From: an uncultured Desulfovibrio sp. | GTDB taxonomy: Bacteria > Desulfobacterota > Desulfovibrionia > Desulfovibrionales > Desulfovibrionaceae | NCBI GenBank assembly: GCA_944327285.1 | Contig: CALVHG010000002.1 | Location: 1-64,000 of the forward strand | Length of the DNA stretch: 64,000 nt | Reading direction: 5' to 3' | Part shown: one piece after another, positions 26,078 to 34,760 of the stretch | Layout: the number at the start of each line of letters is the position of its first letter | Numbering within the stretch: position 1 is the first letter of the stretch | Made by a program: the position numbers and the translations under genes | The notes under the pieces: model-generated | What the model was told of the DNA's origin: nothing | Seen by the model: the letters and a program-made list of their open reading frames with translations, nothing else | Databases searched by the model: none

Positions 26078-28126
26078 ATGAAATGTTTTCGGAGTATAGC
26101 GCTTTCCCTTCTGCTGCTTTGCAGTCTATCGGGCTGCGGTGAGGGAAAAAGTCCGGGCACGCTCACGCTGACGGTGTCCGGCAAGTATGCCGAAGACTTT
26201 ACCGACAGGGGCTGGACCACGGCCCGGATCACCGCAACCGCCGTGGATGCGGAAGGCAAAAGCTTGCCCATAGCCGGCAATATCATCTGGTGGATTCAAA
26301 CAGCCGACCTGCACGACAACATCGTCGCCTGGAACGGGGACAGACACGACGGAAGCGGTCTGCTCTGGGGCGAAACGCCCTTCTTATCCCTGCAGGCCGG
26401 CTCCGACGGATTTCCCCGCGATGCGACGGTCTTCCTGACGGATACCGTGGGGTCGCGCACCGTCACCGTCATGGCCAGACTGCGTATCGCCTCGGAAGAT
26501 GCGGACGAAGAAGGGCCAACCATTACCGCACAGACCACCTTTACCTTTGGCGACGGGCCGCTATCTCTGTTTTCCGCTCCGCCGCGTCAGGTTGCCTCCC
26601 GGGAGGAGGCGGAGCGCTACTGCGCCACGTTCCGCCCCGCCGCACAGCAGGGCGAAGAGACGACGGAAAACGCTCTGCCTCCGGCAACCCTGCTGCAACT
26701 GGTGTCGAACAATCGCATCAACGGCTACGGCACGGCCCTGTTCGCCGGATGGCCCGGCGACTTCGAGCAGCGGCATATTTATTCCTATTGGGCCAGGGAA
26801 ACGGACAAGGACGGCGAGGAAGGCCGGGTGGTCAACGTAAAGGACGGCCTGGCGCTCTGGTATGACGCCGATGCCCGGGGGCCGCTGGCTGTCTGCGTCC
26901 CGAAGAACATTCCCGCACCGCCCGCCCCCGTGATGCCGCCGGGAAAGGCGGCTCTGCACGCCGAAGCGGAGGAAATACTGCTGCCCCGCCACCCCGAAGG
27001 ACTTTCCCCTCTGCCGGATATCTGGAAACTGCGCTGCAAATCCCTCGTTCCCGCTGCCGGGGACACTCCGCTCTTCTACGGCACGCCCCCGCTTGCGGAA
27101 TACAACAACTGCTATGCCGCCTCCGTCGCCACCGCCGCACTGGAGCAGCCCAAATTCTCCGAAGACGAAATACTTTCTTTTGATCCCTCCACCTTCCCGC
27201 AGCCCGTTATTGCCGAACCGCTGTTCTCTCTGGGAAAACGCGGTAGCTACAGCAGCCTCTCCGCCCTGATGCGCAGGGCGCGGGAAGGGAATCCCGCAGC
27301 CATGCTGGTCATAAGCCGCCGCCTTCCCGAGAATTCGCCCTCGCGCTTTTTCTGGTGGCGTCTGGCGGATGCTCTGACGCGCCCGGGTTGGGCCTACCGC
27401 GAGGAAGGCGAACGTATCCCCCCGTCGCTCAAGGGCCTCCTGGGAGAGCCGCGCGATATGTTCGTTCTGGCCGTTCCCTTTCTCGATGCCGGAATCAGGG
27501 AGCCTGTCGCCGGAGCCCCCGACCGCCGGACTCTTTACCGCGAGCTCATGCGGGAATGCGCCCTGCGAGGGCGGGCTTTTGCCTGGGTCACCTGGGCGCA
27601 CATATATGCCTACAACATGGCGGGGTCAGCAATCCCGAAGGGCATCATGCTGGACAGGCTCAATCCGACGCGGGGCTATGCCATGGCGCTGGCCGGGAAC
27701 CGTCTGCCGATAGAAAGAGATGATCTCCAGGAAAACGCTTCTTCGTACTATGCCCCAGAACCCCGAACCCTGTCGGTCGAAACCTTGCGGGCGCAGGGAA
27801 AACTCAGCAGACGCCTGCCTCGCGGCGTCCCCATGGGCCTGCTCGCCGATCCCGCCCTTTTATGGACTGTGCAGCGTCTGGAGAAAAAAGCAGCATTCCT
27901 CGGCATTGACGAGACAGGAGGAAAGGCGCTGGCGGAGGAATTGTTCGCCGTCTATCAGGAAAACTATCAGCGCGTTCTTGAGCGGCAGCGGCGGCACCGG
28001 GCAAAGATGCTGCCCGAAGTCAACCGGCAGATTGACGGCTGGCTCAAGGATATGGAAAGGCTGGCCCCCGAATGGCTGAAAAAGGAATGGCCGACCTATC
28101 CGGCCTATGAAGACGAAAAGGAGTAG
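26078..28126 (+). CDS. Large lipoprotein of unknown function with invasin-like segment
   Basis: The 682-residue protein starts with a lipoprotein signal (LLLLCSLSGC, Cys near residue 20). Residues about 30-155 look like a bacterial Ig-like domain (TLTLTVSGKY, ITATAVDAEGKSLPI, GSRTVTVMARLR). Residues about 170-285 (EAERYCATFRPA, LLQLVSNN, GYGTALFAGWPGDF, YSYWARE, GLALWYDADARGPLAVCVP) resemble the Cys-bounded GWP/YWA repeat seen at the end of invasin/intimin-like adhesins. The remaining 390 residues are unrecognised and include Ala/Arg-rich helical stretches. Anchoring and domain types suggest a periplasmic or surface protein; adhesion is only a guess. Its TAG stop opens a repeat A remnant. Confidence 0.75.
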   Translation: MKCFRSIALSLLLLCSLSGCGEGKSPGTLTLTVSGKYAEDFTDRGWTTARITATAVDAEGKSLPIAGNIIWWIQTADLHDNIVAWNGDRHDGSGLLWGETPFLSLQAGSDGFPRDATVFLTDTVGSRTVTVMARLRIASEDADEEGPTITAQTTFTFGDGPLSLFSAPPRQVASREEAERYCATFRPAAQQGEETTENALPPATLLQLVSNNRINGYGTALFAGWPGDFEQRHIYSYWARETDKDGEEGRVVNVKDGLALWYDADARGPLAVCVPKNIPAPPAPVMPPGKAALHAEAEEILLPRHPEGLSPLPDIWKLRCKSLVPAAGDTPLFYGTPPLAEYNNCYAASVATAALEQPKFSEDEILSFDPSTFPQPVIAEPLFSLGKRGSYSSLSALMRRAREGNPAAMLVISRRLPENSPSRFFWWRLADALTRPGWAYREEGERIPPSLKGLLGEPRDMFVLAVPFLDAGIREPVAGAPDRRTLYRELMRECALRGRAFAWVTWAHIYAYNMAGSAIPKGIMLDRLNPTRGYAMALAGNRLPIERDDLQENASSYYAPEPRTLSVETLRAQGKLSRRLPRGVPMGLLADPALLWTVQRLEKKAAFLGIDETGGKALAEELFAVYQENYQRVLERQRRHRAKMLPEVNRQIDGWLKDMERLAPEWLKKEWPTYPAYEDEKE

Positions 28127-28188
28127 AGTATCTTAGCTTTGAAAAAGGCGAAGCGTGAGGCGGCGGCACAGCGCCGTCCCGCGTTCTA
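28124..28188 (-). repeat. Repeat A remnant holding both convergent stop codons
   Basis: TAGAGTATCTTAGCTTTGAAAAAGG and the GC-rich stem end at GCGTTCTA after a large deletion. The left TAG is the stop of the lipoprotein; the right CTA is the stop (TAG) of mutL on the other strand. Confidence 0.7.
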
Positions 28189-30189
28189 CTGCTTGCGTTT
28201 GAAAAGGCGCTCCAGGGCTCCGGCATCCCAGCGTAGGACAGCCGGGCGACCGTGCGGGCAGTAGTCCCGCTCCGGAGTTTCCAGCCATTGTTGCAGAAGT
28301 CCGGCGGCCTCGTCGGGGGCGAGGCGCTGCCCGGCCTTGATCGCTCCCTTGCAGGACAGGGAAATAAACATGGCGGCCAGATCGTCCTTGCGTCCGGCCA
28401 GCGCTTCGCGCAGAAAATCGCGCGCCTCGGCCCTGTTCAGGCTCGGCGGAATGCTGCGCGCCAGCAGCGAACCCTGCGACAGCTCCACCTCAAAGCCCAT
28501 ATGCGCCAGCGTTTCCTGAAGGGCGCAGGCGCGTTCCTGCTCGGCGGGATGCAGCGCGAGCTCCAGCGGCAGAGCCAGACACTGCCCTGTGCCGCTGAAC
28601 GCGCCGTGCCGCAGGCGGGCATACAGCACGCGCTCGTGCGCGGCGTGCTGATCTATCAGCAGCAACGCGCCCTCGCGATCCCGCACGACCAGATAGGTGT
28701 CCGCCACCTGTCCGAGATAGCAGAATTCCCCTATCCGCAAGGGCATTGCGCCACCCTCCAGAGGCGGCGCGGGCGTTTCCGCAGCAGCCTTCCGGACGGG
28801 AGGAGGCGCGACAGAAGCCGTTTGAGGAACCGTCCTTACGGGACGCGGGGGCGGCGGAACGGGCGTTTCCGCCAGCGGCGGCAACGCGCTGTCTCCGAAT
28901 GCCGCGGGCGCTTCGGCAAGGCCGGAATGGAACGGCAGAGGCGCGGCTTCCGCGGGTTCGCTGCTGTCCGGTTGCGGCTCCGGCTGGCGCACTTCCCAGA
29001 CTTCCTCATCCGGCGCGGCGCTCCGCGCAAAACGATCCGACATAATGGGCGCGTGATCCACCGTTCCCCAGAATCCGCGGGGCCGGGGCGGCAGCAGGCT
29101 GCCCTGCGGCACTTCGGTTGGGCGGCTGTCATCCGCAGGGGCCCCGCCCAGCGACGCCTCCAGCGGCGTGGTCAGAGCGCTCTGCACCGCATGCAGCACT
29201 GCGGAAAAGACGGCGGATTCATCGCGGAAGCGCACCTCGGACTTGGCGGGATGCACATTGACATCCACCTCGGCGGCGTCCATCTCCACAAAAAGAATAA
29301 CCTGCGGATAGTCCCGGCTTGTCAGGCGCCCCTTGTAAGCCTCGCGCACAGCCGCAAGCAGGCGCTTGTCTGACACAATGCGCCCGTTGACGTACAACAG
29401 GATGCGATCCCCGCGCAGCTGGGCCACCTCCGGAAGCGCCGCAAAGCCATGCGCCCGGACGCCGTGGCGCTCTCCGTCGAAAGGCCGCAGCGCCTCCATA
29501 ATCAGCTCCGGCCAGATGACGGCAAGACGGGTCCGCACGTCCTGATCCGGTAAAAAACGCAGACATTCGCGCTCGCTGCCGGATGCCGAACCGGACGCCA
29601 GCCGAAAGCCGACTTTTGGCCGCGCCAGCGCGAGGCGCGTCAGCCATTCCTGCGCGCGCTTGAATTCCGTGGCCGGAGTCTTTAAAAACTTGAGACGGGC
29701 CGGAACATTGGCAAACAGATCCCGCACCTCGATGATGGTTCCCCGATGGAGCGCGGCGGGCCCTTCGCTGACACAGCGGCCGAATTCCAGCTCCATATGC
29801 CAGGCTTCCGCGTCGCCGCCGTCGGTTGTCCGCGCGGCGGAGGTCAGGGAAAAGCGCGAGACAGAGGCAATGCTGGGCAGGGCTTCGCCGCGGAAACCGT
29901 AGGAGCGTATCCGCTCCAGATCTTCCAGACTGGCAATCTTGCTGGTAGCATGCCGCGTCACGGCCAGCGACATTTCCTCCCGGACAATGCCCGTGCCGTT
30001 GTCCTGTACCCGGATCAGCCCCTGACCGCCGTTGTCAAGACGGACATCAATCATGTCCGCTCCGGCGTCCAGGCTGTTTTCCACCAGTTCCTTGACGACG
30101 CTGGCAGGACGTTCTACGACCTCCCCCGCGGCAATTTGATTACACAACTCAGGCGGCAAGAGACGAATATGACGAGACGACGCATTCAT
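28186..30189 (-). CDS. mutL: DNA mismatch repair protein MutL
   Basis: MutL couples mismatch recognition by MutS to strand removal. The 667-residue protein has the GHKL ATPase motifs AAGEVVERPASVVKELVENS, DNGTGI, TRHATSKI and GFRGEALPSI. A Pro/Ala-rich linker follows, and the C-terminal domain has LLIDQHAAHERVLYARL and RDYCPHGRPAVL. In endonuclease-type MutL the first C-terminal motif is DQHA-x2-E-x4-E; here the last Glu is Ala. The CPHGRP motif is intact. Start ATG 30189 gives the classic N-terminus (MNASSRHIRLLPPELCNQIA); it overlaps the divergent gene at 30169. Confidence 0.95.
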   Translation of the reverse strand: MNASSRHIRLLPPELCNQIAAGEVVERPASVVKELVENSLDAGADMIDVRLDNGGQGLIRVQDNGTGIVREEMSLAVTRHATSKIASLEDLERIRSYGFRGEALPSIASVSRFSLTSAARTTDGGDAEAWHMELEFGRCVSEGPAALHRGTIIEVRDLFANVPARLKFLKTPATEFKRAQEWLTRLALARPKVGFRLASGSASGSERECLRFLPDQDVRTRLAVIWPELIMEALRPFDGERHGVRAHGFAALPEVAQLRGDRILLYVNGRIVSDKRLLAAVREAYKGRLTSRDYPQVILFVEMDAAEVDVNVHPAKSEVRFRDESAVFSAVLHAVQSALTTPLEASLGGAPADDSRPTEVPQGSLLPPRPRGFWGTVDHAPIMSDRFARSAAPDEEVWEVRQPEPQPDSSEPAEAAPLPFHSGLAEAPAAFGDSALPPLAETPVPPPPRPVRTVPQTASVAPPPVRKAAAETPAPPLEGGAMPLRIGEFCYLGQVADTYLVVRDREGALLLIDQHAAHERVLYARLRHGAFSGTGQCLALPLELALHPAEQERACALQETLAHMGFEVELSQGSLLARSIPPSLNRAEARDFLREALAGRKDDLAAMFISLSCKGAIKAGQRLAPDEAAGLLQQWLETPERDYCPHGRPAVLRWDAGALERLFKRKQ

Positions 30190-30579
30190 GGCGGCAGTGT
30201 AGCCGCCGGAACCACACCGCGCAAGAGCGGCATCCGCCCCTACGGCAAACGCCATCCCCTGCCCCGGCATTACAGACTGCGCCGGGAGCCGGCAAAAGGG
30301 GCCATCGAGGTTCCCCTTCTGCCCGAAGTGCGCCCCTTTGACGTTGATCTGCTCTATGTTGAATGCAGCCGTTGCGGCGCGCCTGTCATGTGGGAAGGCA
30401 ATCGCACCGCCCGGCTTCTTGAGGCTGCGGGCATCGATCCGCTGGAGCTGGACGCAAGCTGCCTGCTCATGACCGACGCCTGCCCCCTCTGCGGCGGCAA
30501 GGGCGCGTATACGGTGCAGATATACCGAATCGGCCGCAGCCCGGAAAAATTGCTCCCTCCCTTCTACGGCAATGCCTGA
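30169..30579 (+). CDS. Small zinc-ribbon-like protein of unknown function
   Basis: The 136-residue protein has a basic N-terminus (about 40 residues with many Arg and Pro). Two CxxC pairs, CSRCGAPVMWEG and CPLCGGKGAY, are spaced about 45 residues apart and suggest a metal-binding fold. I do not recognise the family. The only reasonable start, ATG 30169, overlaps the divergent mutL start by 21 bp, which is unusual; no strong ribosome-binding site is visible, so the true N-terminus may be a non-AUG codon downstream. Confidence 0.6.
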   Translation: MTRRRIHGGSVAAGTTPRKSGIRPYGKRHPLPRHYRLRREPAKGAIEVPLLPEVRPFDVDLLYVECSRCGAPVMWEGNRTARLLEAAGIDPLELDASCLLMTDACPLCGGKGAYTVQIYRIGRSPEKLLPPFYGNA

Positions 30580-30985
30580 GTGAGAGGAGGAGCCCCCCTG
30601 CTGTCGATGCCCGCAAGGCTGCGCGTCACCTGGAAGCACGGTCTGCGACCGCGCGTCGCTGCCTGGCTCGCAAGGGATTTTAACGCCCCTTCCTTCCCGC
30701 GTTTTGTCCGGGAAACTGCGCGGCCCCTTGCCGCAGATCTTTTCCATCGATGCTTGCCCCGGAGAGACAGAGAACAGCGTGAAGCCGGGGGCGGCAGGGC
30801 GCGTAAAAAGTTGTTTCCCCGACTTGCGGCTTCTCCTCGCAATTTCCCTCCGCTCAATGACGTTTTCTCCGACGCCGCATTCCTTGTCCGGCCCCTGATG
30901 TCTGCATGCGCGTTGTCGTCTTCCCGTTGCGGGGAACGGTTGTCGCAAGGAAGGCGGCAGGGGCTCCGTATTTCTTATTGCTCTG
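30580..30985. other. Gene-free stretch, no clear content
   Basis: About 400 bp between the zinc-ribbon gene and the repeats. No reading frame with a plausible start or family is seen. A segment around 30735-30765 (TTTTCCATCGATGC...GAGACAGAGAA) resembles 52263-52297 and could be a decayed repeat. Confidence 0.4.
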
Positions 30986-31027
30986 AATAAAGCGCGTTGG
31001 GGGAAGGAGAGGAGATCCCTTCCCCCT
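30986..31027 (+). repeat. Truncated repeat B
   Basis: AATAAAGCGCGTTGGGGGAAGG is followed by a short GATCCCTTCCCCCT arm. The central part is deleted. It is fused directly to a repeat A. Confidence 0.65.
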
Positions 31028-31174
31028 AGAGCATTTTTAGTTTGAAACGCTGTGCGTTTCAAACCATACGGCCTGTCGTTTCGCGGAAAAAACGCGGTTT
31101 TTCCGCTTACTTTGGGCCGGGCGGCGCTGTGCCGCCGCCTCGCGTTTCACCTTTTTCAAAGTTGAAACGCTCTA
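31027..31174 (+). repeat. Repeat A, full copy
   Basis: TAGAGCATTTTTAGTTTG to GTTGAAACGCTCTA with all four stem-loops. It ends 39 bp before cbiA. Confidence 0.92.
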
Positions 31175-31213
31175 GAATATCTCTTACCAACCGAACACCA
31201 TTGAGTCTCGCCG

Positions 31214-32677
31214 ATGATTCCATCCTTATTGCTGGCCGGGGCTTCCAGCAACGCGGGCAAGACGGTCACGATGGCGGCCCTGTTATGTGCGCTTCAGGCA
31301 CGGGGTTTTGCTGTGCGTCCTGCCAAGACGGGCCCGGACTATATTGACGCCGCCTGGCATACGGCGTTGTGCGGCGCGGCTTCCGTCAATCTCGACACGT
31401 GGATGGCGGCGGGCGGCCCGCCTGATGCGCGCCCACTGTCTTCGCGGGCGCTGCGCGCGCGGCTGGCGAGCGTGCGGGAGCGGCTGGCGGAAGACTGCGG
31501 CGGGGAATCTCTGCTGCTGGTCGAGGGAGCCATGGGACTTTTTGACGGCGCGGCCGGCCCGGATGGCGGCGGCGACGGTTCCTCTGCCCGACTGGCGGCC
31601 CTGTGCGCTATGCCTGTCGTGTTGCTGATCAATGTGCGCGGCATGGGGCAGTCGGCCGCGGCGCTGGCCGAGGGCTTTTTTCGCTTTCGTCCGTCATGGA
31701 TGAAACAGCGCAGATTGAAATTTCTTGGCGTCATATGCACGCATGTGGGGAGCGAGCGTCATGCGGCGCTGCTGCGGGACGCTTTTGCGCCGCTGGAGCG
31801 ACGTCATGACATTCCATTGCTGGGCTGCCTGCCGCGCGCGGGCGCTCCGGATATTGCCTCGCGTCATCTGGGGCTGATACAGGCGCAGGAGGCGGCGGAA
31901 GGACTGGATCGGGACGCGCTGGGGCGCTGGCTGGAAGAGCATGTGCGCCTGGATGAGATTCTGCGGCGTCTGGGGCTGCCCGCGCGGGTCGAGAAGAAGT
32001 CGCAGGCGTCCGTTCCGCCCAAGCCGACGGCGCGGGCGCGGCGGCACGGGCCCGTTGTGGCCATTGCGCGCGACAAAGCCTTTTCTTTTTTGTATGCGGA
32101 TTTGCCGCCCCTGCTGCGTCGGCTGGGGGCTGAAGTCCGTTTTTTTTCTCCCCTGCGGGAGCGGCTGCCTGCCTGCGACGGGCTGTATCTGCCCGGCGGT
32201 TATCCTGAATTGTATGGCGCGGAGCTGGCGGCCAACGTGCCGTTGCGGGAAGACGTGCGCCGGGCTGTGCGGGAGGATGCGCTGCCTGTGCATGGCGAAT
32301 GCGGCGGCTATCTCTATCTGATGCGTCGTCTGCGACTTGGCGACGGCACGGAAATTCCATTTTGCGATCTGCTGCCGCTGGAGGCGGCTTTGCGCGAGCG
32401 GCGCGTGGCGCTCGGCTACAGGGCGGCATGCGCGCGGCCCGGCTGGTTGCCGGACACGGAGGGCGCGTCGCTCTGGCTGCGCGGCCATGAGTTTCATTAT
32501 GCCGAGCTGCTGACGCCGATAGCGCCGGAAGAGGCGTTGTGGCAAAGCTATGATGCCGCCGGGCGGAGCCTGGGACCTGAGGGGTGCCGCCGCGGTCGTG
32601 TCAGCGGCACATGGCTGCATGCCTATCCTCAGGGGGCGCTGGCCTTCTGGCGGGCCTGGCTTCGTCTGCTGCGTTGA
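31214..32677 (+). CDS. cbiA: Cobyrinate a,c-diamide synthase
   Basis: CbiA amidates the a and c side chains of cobyrinate using ATP and glutamine in anaerobic cobalamin synthesis. The 487-residue protein has an N-terminal dethiobiotin-synthetase-like ATPase domain (LLLAGASSNAGKTVTMAALL, RPAKTGPDYIDAAWH, LLVEGAMGLFDG). A C-terminal class I glutamine amidotransferase follows, with CDGLYLPGGYPELYGAEL and the nucleophile region PVHGECGGYLYLMRRL; the usual Cys sits in GECGGY. It precedes cbiC, with a repeat A in between. No strong ribosome-binding site is visible before the ATG. Confidence 0.93.
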   Translation: MIPSLLLAGASSNAGKTVTMAALLCALQARGFAVRPAKTGPDYIDAAWHTALCGAASVNLDTWMAAGGPPDARPLSSRALRARLASVRERLAEDCGGESLLLVEGAMGLFDGAAGPDGGGDGSSARLAALCAMPVVLLINVRGMGQSAAALAEGFFRFRPSWMKQRRLKFLGVICTHVGSERHAALLRDAFAPLERRHDIPLLGCLPRAGAPDIASRHLGLIQAQEAAEGLDRDALGRWLEEHVRLDEILRRLGLPARVEKKSQASVPPKPTARARRHGPVVAIARDKAFSFLYADLPPLLRRLGAEVRFFSPLRERLPACDGLYLPGGYPELYGAELAANVPLREDVRRAVREDALPVHGECGGYLYLMRRLRLGDGTEIPFCDLLPLEAALRERRVALGYRAACARPGWLPDTEGASLWLRGHEFHYAELLTPIAPEEALWQSYDAAGRSLGPEGCRRGRVSGTWLHAYPQGALAFWRAWLRLLR

Positions 32678-32680
32678 CAC

Positions 32681-32826
32681 TAAAGCATTTTGCCTTTGAA
32701 AAAGCAGAAAGCAAGGCGGCGGTACAGCGCCGGCCCGCCAGAGGAACCGGAAAAAACCGGGCTTTTCGCGAAACAACAGGCCGTAGGTTTGAAACGCTTT
32801 GCGCTTTAAACTGAAAAAGCGCTTTA
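32681..32826 (-). repeat. Repeat A, full copy between cbiA and cbiC
   Basis: TAAAGCATTTTGCCTTTG to CTGAAAAAGCGCTTTA. It starts 3 bp after the cbiA TGA stop and separates two genes of one pathway. Confidence 0.85.
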
Positions 32827-32856
32827 TGAGTTCTGTTTGATGGAAGGAGACTTCTC

Positions 32857-33546
32857 ATGCCCATGCCGTCGGATATTGTTCTTGATGCCGCTTCTGATCC
32901 CCATGGGATTGAAGCCCGTTCCTTTGCCCTGATCGATGCCGAAATTCCTGAACCTCGGCCTTTTTCCGGGGCGCTGTGGACGGTTGCGCGACGCTGCATC
33001 CATACGCTGGGCGATGTGGCTGTTGCGACGGAGCTTCGTTTGTCTGCGGAAGGGCTGGCACGCGGGCTTGCGGCGCTGCGGCACGGTTGCACGATCTTTA
33101 CGGATACGCGCATGGCGGCGGCAGGGATGCCGCAGCGCCGTCTGGGCCCGCTGGGGGTGACGGTGGAATCCATGATGGCCGTGCCTTGTCTGGAGGAAGT
33201 GGCCGCCAATGCTGGCGTGACGCGCGCGCGGGCCGCCGTGGAACTCCTCGCGCCGCGGATGGGGGGCCAGATTGTGGTGATCGGCAATGCTCCCACGGCG
33301 CTGCTGGCGCTGCTGGAATATCTGGACGGCATGCCGGAAGACAGTCCTTCTGTACCGGCGCTCATTGTGGGAATGCCCGTGGGCTTTGTAAATGCCGCTC
33401 AGTCCAAGGAGTGGTTGCACCGGACGCGCTGGCCACACTTTACGCTGCTGGGACGCAAGGGGGGGTCCGCTGTGGCGGCCGCTTGTGTGAATGCGCTGGC
33501 AGAGCTGGCGCTTTCGGAGGATGCTTCGGCCGCCTCGAAAAGTTAG
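32857..33546 (+). CDS. cbiC: Precorrin-8X / cobalt-precorrin-8 methylmutase
   Basis: CbiC moves the C-11 methyl group to C-12, giving (cobalt) hydrogenobyrinate. The 229-residue protein has family motifs including GIEARSFALIDAE, HTLGD, IFTDTRMAAAGM, GNAPTALLALLE and MPVGFVNAAQSKEWL. Length is normal. GGAAGGAGACTTCTC precedes the ATG, and a second ATG follows two codons later. It probably belongs with cbiA in one transcription unit. Confidence 0.93.
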   Translation: MPMPSDIVLDAASDPHGIEARSFALIDAEIPEPRPFSGALWTVARRCIHTLGDVAVATELRLSAEGLARGLAALRHGCTIFTDTRMAAAGMPQRRLGPLGVTVESMMAVPCLEEVAANAGVTRARAAVELLAPRMGGQIVVIGNAPTALLALLEYLDGMPEDSPSVPALIVGMPVGFVNAAQSKEWLHRTRWPHFTLLGRKGGSAVAAACVNALAELALSEDASAASKS

Positions 33547-33677
33547 ACTCGCAGTGCTGGCCGCGGGGCGTTCTGTTTGTTTCTTGTGAAACATGCATCC
33601 AGAGCGAGGTGGCTGCGCAGAGCCCTTGTGTGGGGTGTAGCGCACAATGCGGAGAGGATTTCCCCAGCATGAAATTT

Positions 33678-33820
33678 TAGAACGTTTCAACTTTGAAAAA
33701 GTGAAGCGCGAGGCGGCAGCACAGCGCCGCCCGGCCAAAAGTGAGCGGAAAAAACGTGTTCCCGCGAAACAACGGGCCGTATGGTTTGAAACGTGAAGCG
33801 TTTTAAATGAAATGTCTAGA
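33678..33820 (-). repeat. Repeat A, full copy
   Basis: TAGAACGTTTCAACTTTG to ATGAAATGTCTA. The 130 bp between cbiC and this copy hold an open Cys-rich frame without a start. Confidence 0.85.
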
Positions 33821-33837
33821 TAGCAGTGACGGAAAGG

Positions 33838-33866
33838 CAGAGTTCGGACGGGGCTCTGCCTTTTTT
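33838..33866 (+). terminator. Intrinsic terminator facing sfsA
   Basis: GGCAGAG and CTCTGCC pair around an 11-nt loop, followed by six T on the plus strand. It ends cbiC-side transcription and overlaps the sfsA stop. Confidence 0.75.
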
Positions 33867-34644
33867 AGCGATAATCTGGAGCAAGCGGCAGAAGGCCGCC
33901 GAGTTCAATGCCTTGCGGGCTGACGTGGGCTCGGTAAGGATACATCTCGACGCCTGCGCGGACAGCCTGAAGAAAAAGTTCGGCGTATGCGGGATCGATG
34001 ACGGCGGCGGGCGCAAAGCAGCGACCGTCGGGGCGCTGCACAAGGTAGAACATGGCGGCGCGTTCCCCTGCGGCCACAATGTCCATAAGCTCGCGCAAAT
34101 GCTTCTGTCCGCGTTCGCTGGCGGCGTCGGGAAAGAGCGCCTGATCATCTTCTACCATAGTGACGTTCTTACACTCTACCCAGAGAGGCGGCAGGGAGGG
34201 GCCTGTCAAACAGGCGTCCAGACGGCTGTTGCCGCGGCGCGCTTCCCGGCGGCATTCCGTATACCCTTGCGCAAAATCCAGACGGCCGGCCCGAAAGGCG
34301 GCTTCCAGCATCTTGTTGGGGATAGCCGTGTTGACGCCGACCCAGAAGCCGTGCAGTCCGGGAAAGGGGGCCTCCGGCGTCGGAGGCGTGTCTGTCGGCA
34401 GGGCGCGGTCTTCCAGCCAGACGGCTTCCTGCGTGTAGGGGAGCTTGCGGGCGGGGTTGGCGGCCGGGGATGCCAGCAGGGGCGCGCCGGGGCGCGTCAG
34501 GCCCAGCATGCTGCCGGAGTTGTTGCTGTGCACCCAGACAGGCTGACCGTCTTTTTCCATCAGAACGCTGAAACGCTTGTGACGTTGGCGGAATCGGCCC
34601 ACAATGCAGGCGGGAGGCAGGGGAAGGAGCGGAGAACTGGACAT
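33865..34644 (-). CDS. sfsA: SfsA family protein (DNA/RNA nuclease SfsA-like)
   Basis: The 259-residue protein matches SfsA: an N-terminal OB-like part ([17 protein letters not shown]) with [11 protein letters not shown], then a restriction-endonuclease-like core with GNSRLDACL and [34 protein letters not shown]. The E-K in VECKN and Asp in SRLDA are the likely metal-binding residues. SfsA was first described as a maltose-regulation factor; its physiological role is uncertain. Start ATG 34644 is chosen because the upstream extension lacks resemblance. Confidence 0.88.
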   Translation of the reverse strand: MSSSPLLPLPPACIVGRFRQRHKRFSVLMEKDGQPVWVHSNNSGSMLGLTRPGAPLLASPAANPARKLPYTQEAVWLEDRALPTDTPPTPEAPFPGLHGFWVGVNTAIPNKMLEAAFRAGRLDFAQGYTECRREARRGNSRLDACLTGPSLPPLWVECKNVTMVEDDQALFPDAASERGQKHLRELMDIVAAGERAAMFYLVQRPDGRCFAPAAVIDPAYAELFLQAVRAGVEMYPYRAHVSPQGIELGGLLPLAPDYR

Positions 34645-34760
34645 GGCAGAACGCGGGCTGGAAAGGGTACGTTTACAGGCTACGGGCAAACTGCTACATG
34701 TTTTGCACATGCAATGCAAGGCGCGCGTCGTGGCGCGCCGTCACCCAAGGAGCCCTTTTC

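Noticed and set aside
33547..33680. Cys-rich open frame CETCIQ...CVGCSAQCGEDF ending at the TAG of a repeat A
   Set aside because: The Cys spacing is suggestive of metal binding and its stop coincides with the repeat, but there is no start codon or ribosome-binding site after cbiC, and upstream it only continues as an alternative frame of cbiC.
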